From Pristionchus mayeri (lineage: Eukaryota; Nematoda; Chromadorea; Rhabditida; Neodiplogasteridae), in contig BTRK01000003.1 in assembly GCA_036245805.1 (NCBI GenBank), positions 40,503,215 through 40,567,214 on the forward strand: a stretch of DNA of 64,000 nt, written 5' to 3'. Positions 60,151 to 64,000 of the stretch are shown piece after piece. The notes beneath the pieces were generated by a model. That model was not told where the DNA came from. It did no database searches and saw nothing but the letters and a program-made list of their open reading frames with translations. Position 1 is the first letter of the stretch. Each line of letters begins with the position of its first letter. Both the position numbers and the translations under genes were made by a program.

Positions 60151-62006
60151 ACCAACCGAATTTAATTTTTTTTAATTAGAAAAAAATCAGCAAGGAGTAC
60201 TCGTGCTGAAGTTTGTCAATTTCCTCATGCGATTGTTGTTTTCTCCTATCCTCCTGGGTACGTCGTCCCACTAAACACTCAATGTGTCTTCGATTGAGGA
60301 AATGCATCCGTTCCCTCCTTCCAGAAAAGATCTTTCACCAAATATGGAACCGACCCGGTGCACTCTCGCTCCAGTTCGACTAGTTCACCCTGTAGTCATC
60401 ACCTTCGGTAATAGTCGATTATTCCCAATTTATAAAATTGATATAATTGAGATCAAAGGTCAAACACACACGAGCTACATTCTTCCTGAGACGTGAGTCA
60501 AATAATGATTTATAATCAGGATTAGCAGAACGTAATTATGTAAATTATGCAACACCTCAATAAGACTCTCACGGCTAGCCTACAATAGTTTTCCAATATC
60601 CTTTCTGATGATACGATAACATCTCATATCCCAGAAAACAAAGATCAAAGAACAAGGAAATCGTTACCCTGTCCTGATTATATATTGGAGCAGCCCTGCC
60701 TTCTCCGCTGTTGGATCGGGAAACGAGGGGAAAATGCGATCAATGGAATACGTGAACTTTCGCAATAATTCTCCACGTAAGTGCAAGCAAACATGTCCCT
60801 CAATTAAAGCTGTTCGAATGAATGTTCGAACCTTTTTACTCATCAGTTCCCACTTTTCAAACGTACTTTTTCCATATTCTTTTTCTGCCGTCTCCCTGAC
60901 CCAAAAAAATCATCTTTGGAGAGAACATATAAACGACGTCGTGCTCTCAAAAAAGGAAAAACATCCCGTGCGCAGATACGTATAATCCACCCGAGACGCT
61001 GCTCAGGTTGCGAATCGGAGACTATGCGGACAAAGAAATATCGACGCCTGAGAGGAGAGTAGGGCAACAGTCGGATGAACACGCTTACTGTGAACGATGT
61101 GCCATTCAAAAGCACTGTAAACAATTTATGGCCCCTTAACATAAATTTTTCTATAGCTTCGATCCAGTTACTATGTCGTTTCAACAACTCTACACATGCT
61201 GGCGATCAAACCTAAGCCGGTGAGCGATGGGTTGATGATGCAAAATACTTTACTCAAAAAACATAGCATCATGCAAATGAAGATAATGATAAAAGCCACA
61301 TAGAGAAAAGAAGAAGTACGTCTTCATTGCGAAAATTGCGAAAAACTTAATTTCGTGATTAGAATATCGATTTTCTGGCTTCGTACACATAAAACGTAAT
61401 TGTTTTTATTCTTGATATGGAATCTCCATTTAAAAGTAGGGGGAGTCTATGTTGACAGTTTTTCATATTTCTGTCCTCTCACTATTGATTTACTATGGGG
61501 GATTACAGACGTTTCCGGACGGTTATTTTTTGAAAGATTTCGTGTTTTGGTCGTATTTCGGTTCAACGTGGTTCAATCGAGCACTCAAAAAAAGCAGTCG
61601 ATAGCTCTCAAAAAGTTCAACAAATTCTAAGTGATTCCAATCGCTACAATTCTTCGTGTTGAAGTTATTTGAAGAAAACTGTCTTAAGCGTGTAAAATTG
61701 AGATATTTCAGCAACACATCACATGAAAAGCGTTTCCACACTAATTTTGCATCTTAACAATGTTTCAAGACATTTATGATCAAGTTTCAAGCTATTGCCG
61801 TGGGGAGAAACACGATAAACCCCCGTACGACGATTGAACTGTGAATATCATATATCCATGTTGGAATAAATGAGAGGCATGGAGAAGAAACTTACATGAA
61901 TATGAGCGGCAATGACATGAAAAATGATCATAAATGTCCAGAAACATTAGATTCAATACGCTTTTCATGCGTTATGCATTGTTGAAATATCTCAATTTTA
62001 CCCGTT
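60151..62006. other. Gene-poor flank with module D copies
   Basis: Module D copies are at 60188-60250 and 60345-60412. Otherwise AT-rich with short frames only. No RNA gene seen. Confidence 0.4.
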
Positions 62007-62125
62007 TAAAGGAGGGCCAAATCCAAAATTCAATTTCTGAAGCTTTCATATGCACGGCCTAGATCTTCCTAACGATAATAAGTTCCGAAATTTTCACATT
62101 GATATCTCCATTACGAACAGAGATT
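62007..62125 (-). mobile_element. Half copy of the 16619-16863 TTAA MITE
   Basis: TTTAAAGGAGGGCCAAAT to TCACATTGATATCTCCATTA is a diverged complement of 16750-16867. The other half is replaced by the tandem array that follows. Confidence 0.65.
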
Positions 62126-62541
62126 ATCGATTGGTATACGGCAGTTGACCCAATGCTAATTATTGATTAGCATACTGTAATTCAAAGATCAAAGGCCAAA
62201 ATCATATATCTGACCCACGGAATAATAGGTGACCCATGGCTAATTATCGATTGGTATACGGTAGTTGACCCAATGCTAATTATTGATTAGCATACTGTAA
62301 TTCAAAGATCAAAGGTCAAAATCATATATCTGACCTACAGCATAATAGGTGACCCATGGCTAATTATCGATTGGTATACGGTAGTTGACCCAATGCTACT
62401 TATTGATTGGTATACGGTAATTCAAATATCAAAGGTCACAATCATAAATCTGACCCACGGAATAAGAGTTGACCCATAGCTAATTATCGATTGGTATACG
62501 GTAGTTGACCCAATGCTAATTATTGATTGGTATACGGTAAT
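62123..62541. repeat. 119-120-bp tandem repeat, about 3.5 units
   Basis: Units start at ATTATCGATTGGTATACGG (62123, 62243, 62363 and 62483). Each contains a second related word, TATTGATTAGCATACTGTAA or TATTGATTGGTATACGGTAA, so the unit itself looks like a doubled half of about 60 bp. Confidence 0.9.
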
Positions 62542-62700
62542 GGATCGATGCCTTCCAAACGTCATCCATCCCTCCCCTTCCTATTTCGTAATCCGGACAG
62601 ACGGAACACGCACACTGCGCTTTATATGAGAGACTTTTTGAGTCAGTGAACATATTTGTAGATAAACTTGGCATTAGGCCAAAAATCGAATTCCTCCAAA

Positions 62701-64000
62701 ATGTGCACACATGTAGTTCTCGGTGAGTATAGCTCAGTGGTGGCTTATTTAGTGTTCTAGGTCAACCATTGGGAAATGAGAGACACTTTAGTTGACAAAT
62801 GTCAATTTTCGAAATTTACCATTTCGCAATCAATTCGAACGAGTGATATCTCTAAAAATTTACAATATTCAAGTGATCATACTACCCCAGTTTCATATGA
62901 ATTGGATTAAAAATGTACAAGAAAAAAATTAAAAATCGATATAATTTTTTGATGACGAATTTTTATTTCATTCAGATGTGAGTGGTTGACCATTTTTAAT
63001 TCAAATTTAAATAGAGTGGGCTGTTACCTATTTACTGAAAAATTATAAAAAAAATTAAAATACCATCTTGTGAGAAATTGGCAAAAAATAAAATAAATTT
63101 AATTCGTGATAAAATTTCAGACTACCGTATCCTGATAAGTCTCGCAAATTCGCAAACGTTGATGGATTTTTGAATATTTGAATATGTCATTGTAGTACAT
63201 GACTGGCACATAGCAAATAATAACTGAAATCATCCCTTAAATGGCTGAGTCTTTGAAGTGGTGCAGTTGTGCATTTTCTCAATTGCCTGAAATATTTGCC
63301 CACTCAATTTTTCAAGTTTGTACATGAACTATCGCAACAAATTGACTTGAAAATACGATTTCAAGTCATCTGTAGTGAGGCTAGTGAATTATAACAATTG
63401 AGAAAATACACCATCGCACCACTGTCAAACTTCTCGTTGATTTCAGCACTTTATCGAACGATTTCAGTTATTATTTGCTATGTGCCAGTCATGTACTACA
63501 ATGACATATTCAAATATCAAACGATTCAAAAATTCATCAACGCTTGCGAATTTGCGAGACTTATTCAACACAGGATACGGTAGTCTGAAATTTTATCACG
63601 AACTAATTTTATTTTAATTTTTGCCAATTTCTCACAAGATGGTATTTTAATTTTTTTATAATTTTTCAGTAAATAGGTAACAGCCCACTTTATTTAAATT
63701 TGAATTAAAAATGGTCAACCCCTCACATCTGAATCAAATAAAAATTCTTCATCAAAAAATTATCGATTTTTAATTTTTTTTTGTACATTTTTAATCCAAT
63801 TCATATGAAACTTTGGTAGTATGATCACTTGAATATTGTGAATTTTTAGAGATATCACTCGCTCGAATTGATTGCGAAATGGCAAAATTCAAAAATTGAC
63901 ATTTGTCAACTAAAGTGTCTCTCATTTCCCAATGGTTGACCTAGAACACTAAATAGCCCACCACTAAGCTACACTCACCGAGTACTACATGTGTGCACAT
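62701..64000. mobile_element. 1.3-kb foldback element at the window end
   Basis: ATGTGCACACATGTAGT at 62701 pairs with the complement ending at base 64000; the arms match over almost the whole length, centred near 63350. Left flank is CCTCCAAA; the right flank is outside the window, so the true end and target duplication are unknown. No coding sequence. Confidence 0.85.

Overview
This is eukaryotic DNA, most likely from a nematode. Coding pieces are split by short introns (about 45-55 bases is common), their codons end mostly in G or C against an AT-rich background, one start codon sits directly behind a splice acceptor (as in spliced-leader trans-splicing), and the recognisable domains include a nematode-style Kunitz exon with cysteine-rich neighbours. 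A diplogastrid such as Pristionchus would fit, but the species is inference. No rRNA, CRISPR array or bacterial-type operon was seen.

Three loci carry recognisable genes. (1) 4144-7176 (+): a Skp1-related (skr-type) gene with several frame lesions, sitting between a possible first exon and the last three visible exons of an arylacetamide-deacetylase-like (AADAC-type) esterase; neither gene looks intact. (2) 7339-9556 (-): a THAP-type zinc-finger protein whose body resembles transposase-derived nematode proteins and ends in a long charged tail. (3) 54459-56894 (+): a secreted-type cysteine-rich/Kunitz gene with at least five exons, one MITE just behind a splice donor and a mariner-like element in an intron.

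Most of the rest (about 0.9-3.4 kb, 10.8-53 kb and 59-61 kb) is a degraded mosaic. The same short modules recur many times, in a partly conserved order and nearly all in one orientation. Read on the minus strand, several look like old exons: they start at pyrimidine-rich splice acceptors, copies align in one frame with conserved residues, and stops or single-base shifts interrupt many of them. I interpret this as a decayed tandem array of an unidentified minus-strand multi-exon gene family. A younger segmental duplication lies on top (14.6-17.5 kb matches 29.4-34.8 kb and, in part, 48.6-49.5 kb).

Many palindromic and inverted-repeat elements are inserted into this background: foldbacks of 2.25, 1.82, 1.05 and 1.3 kb, a nearly identical 944-bp inverted pair around a 1-kb spacer, TTAA-flanked and 8-bp-duplication MITEs, and tandem arrays of about 120 and 183 bp. 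Because paralogous blocks are present, several insertions can be compared with an empty copy of their target site inside the window. The sharpest mosaic is 10149-10849, where a palindromic element, a piece of the THAP-gene exon, the 5' region of the Skp1/esterase locus and an inverted-repeat arm abut with no spacer.

All alignments were made by eye. Exon edges follow GT/AG, phase and third-position GC content, and have not been checked by any database search or transcript.
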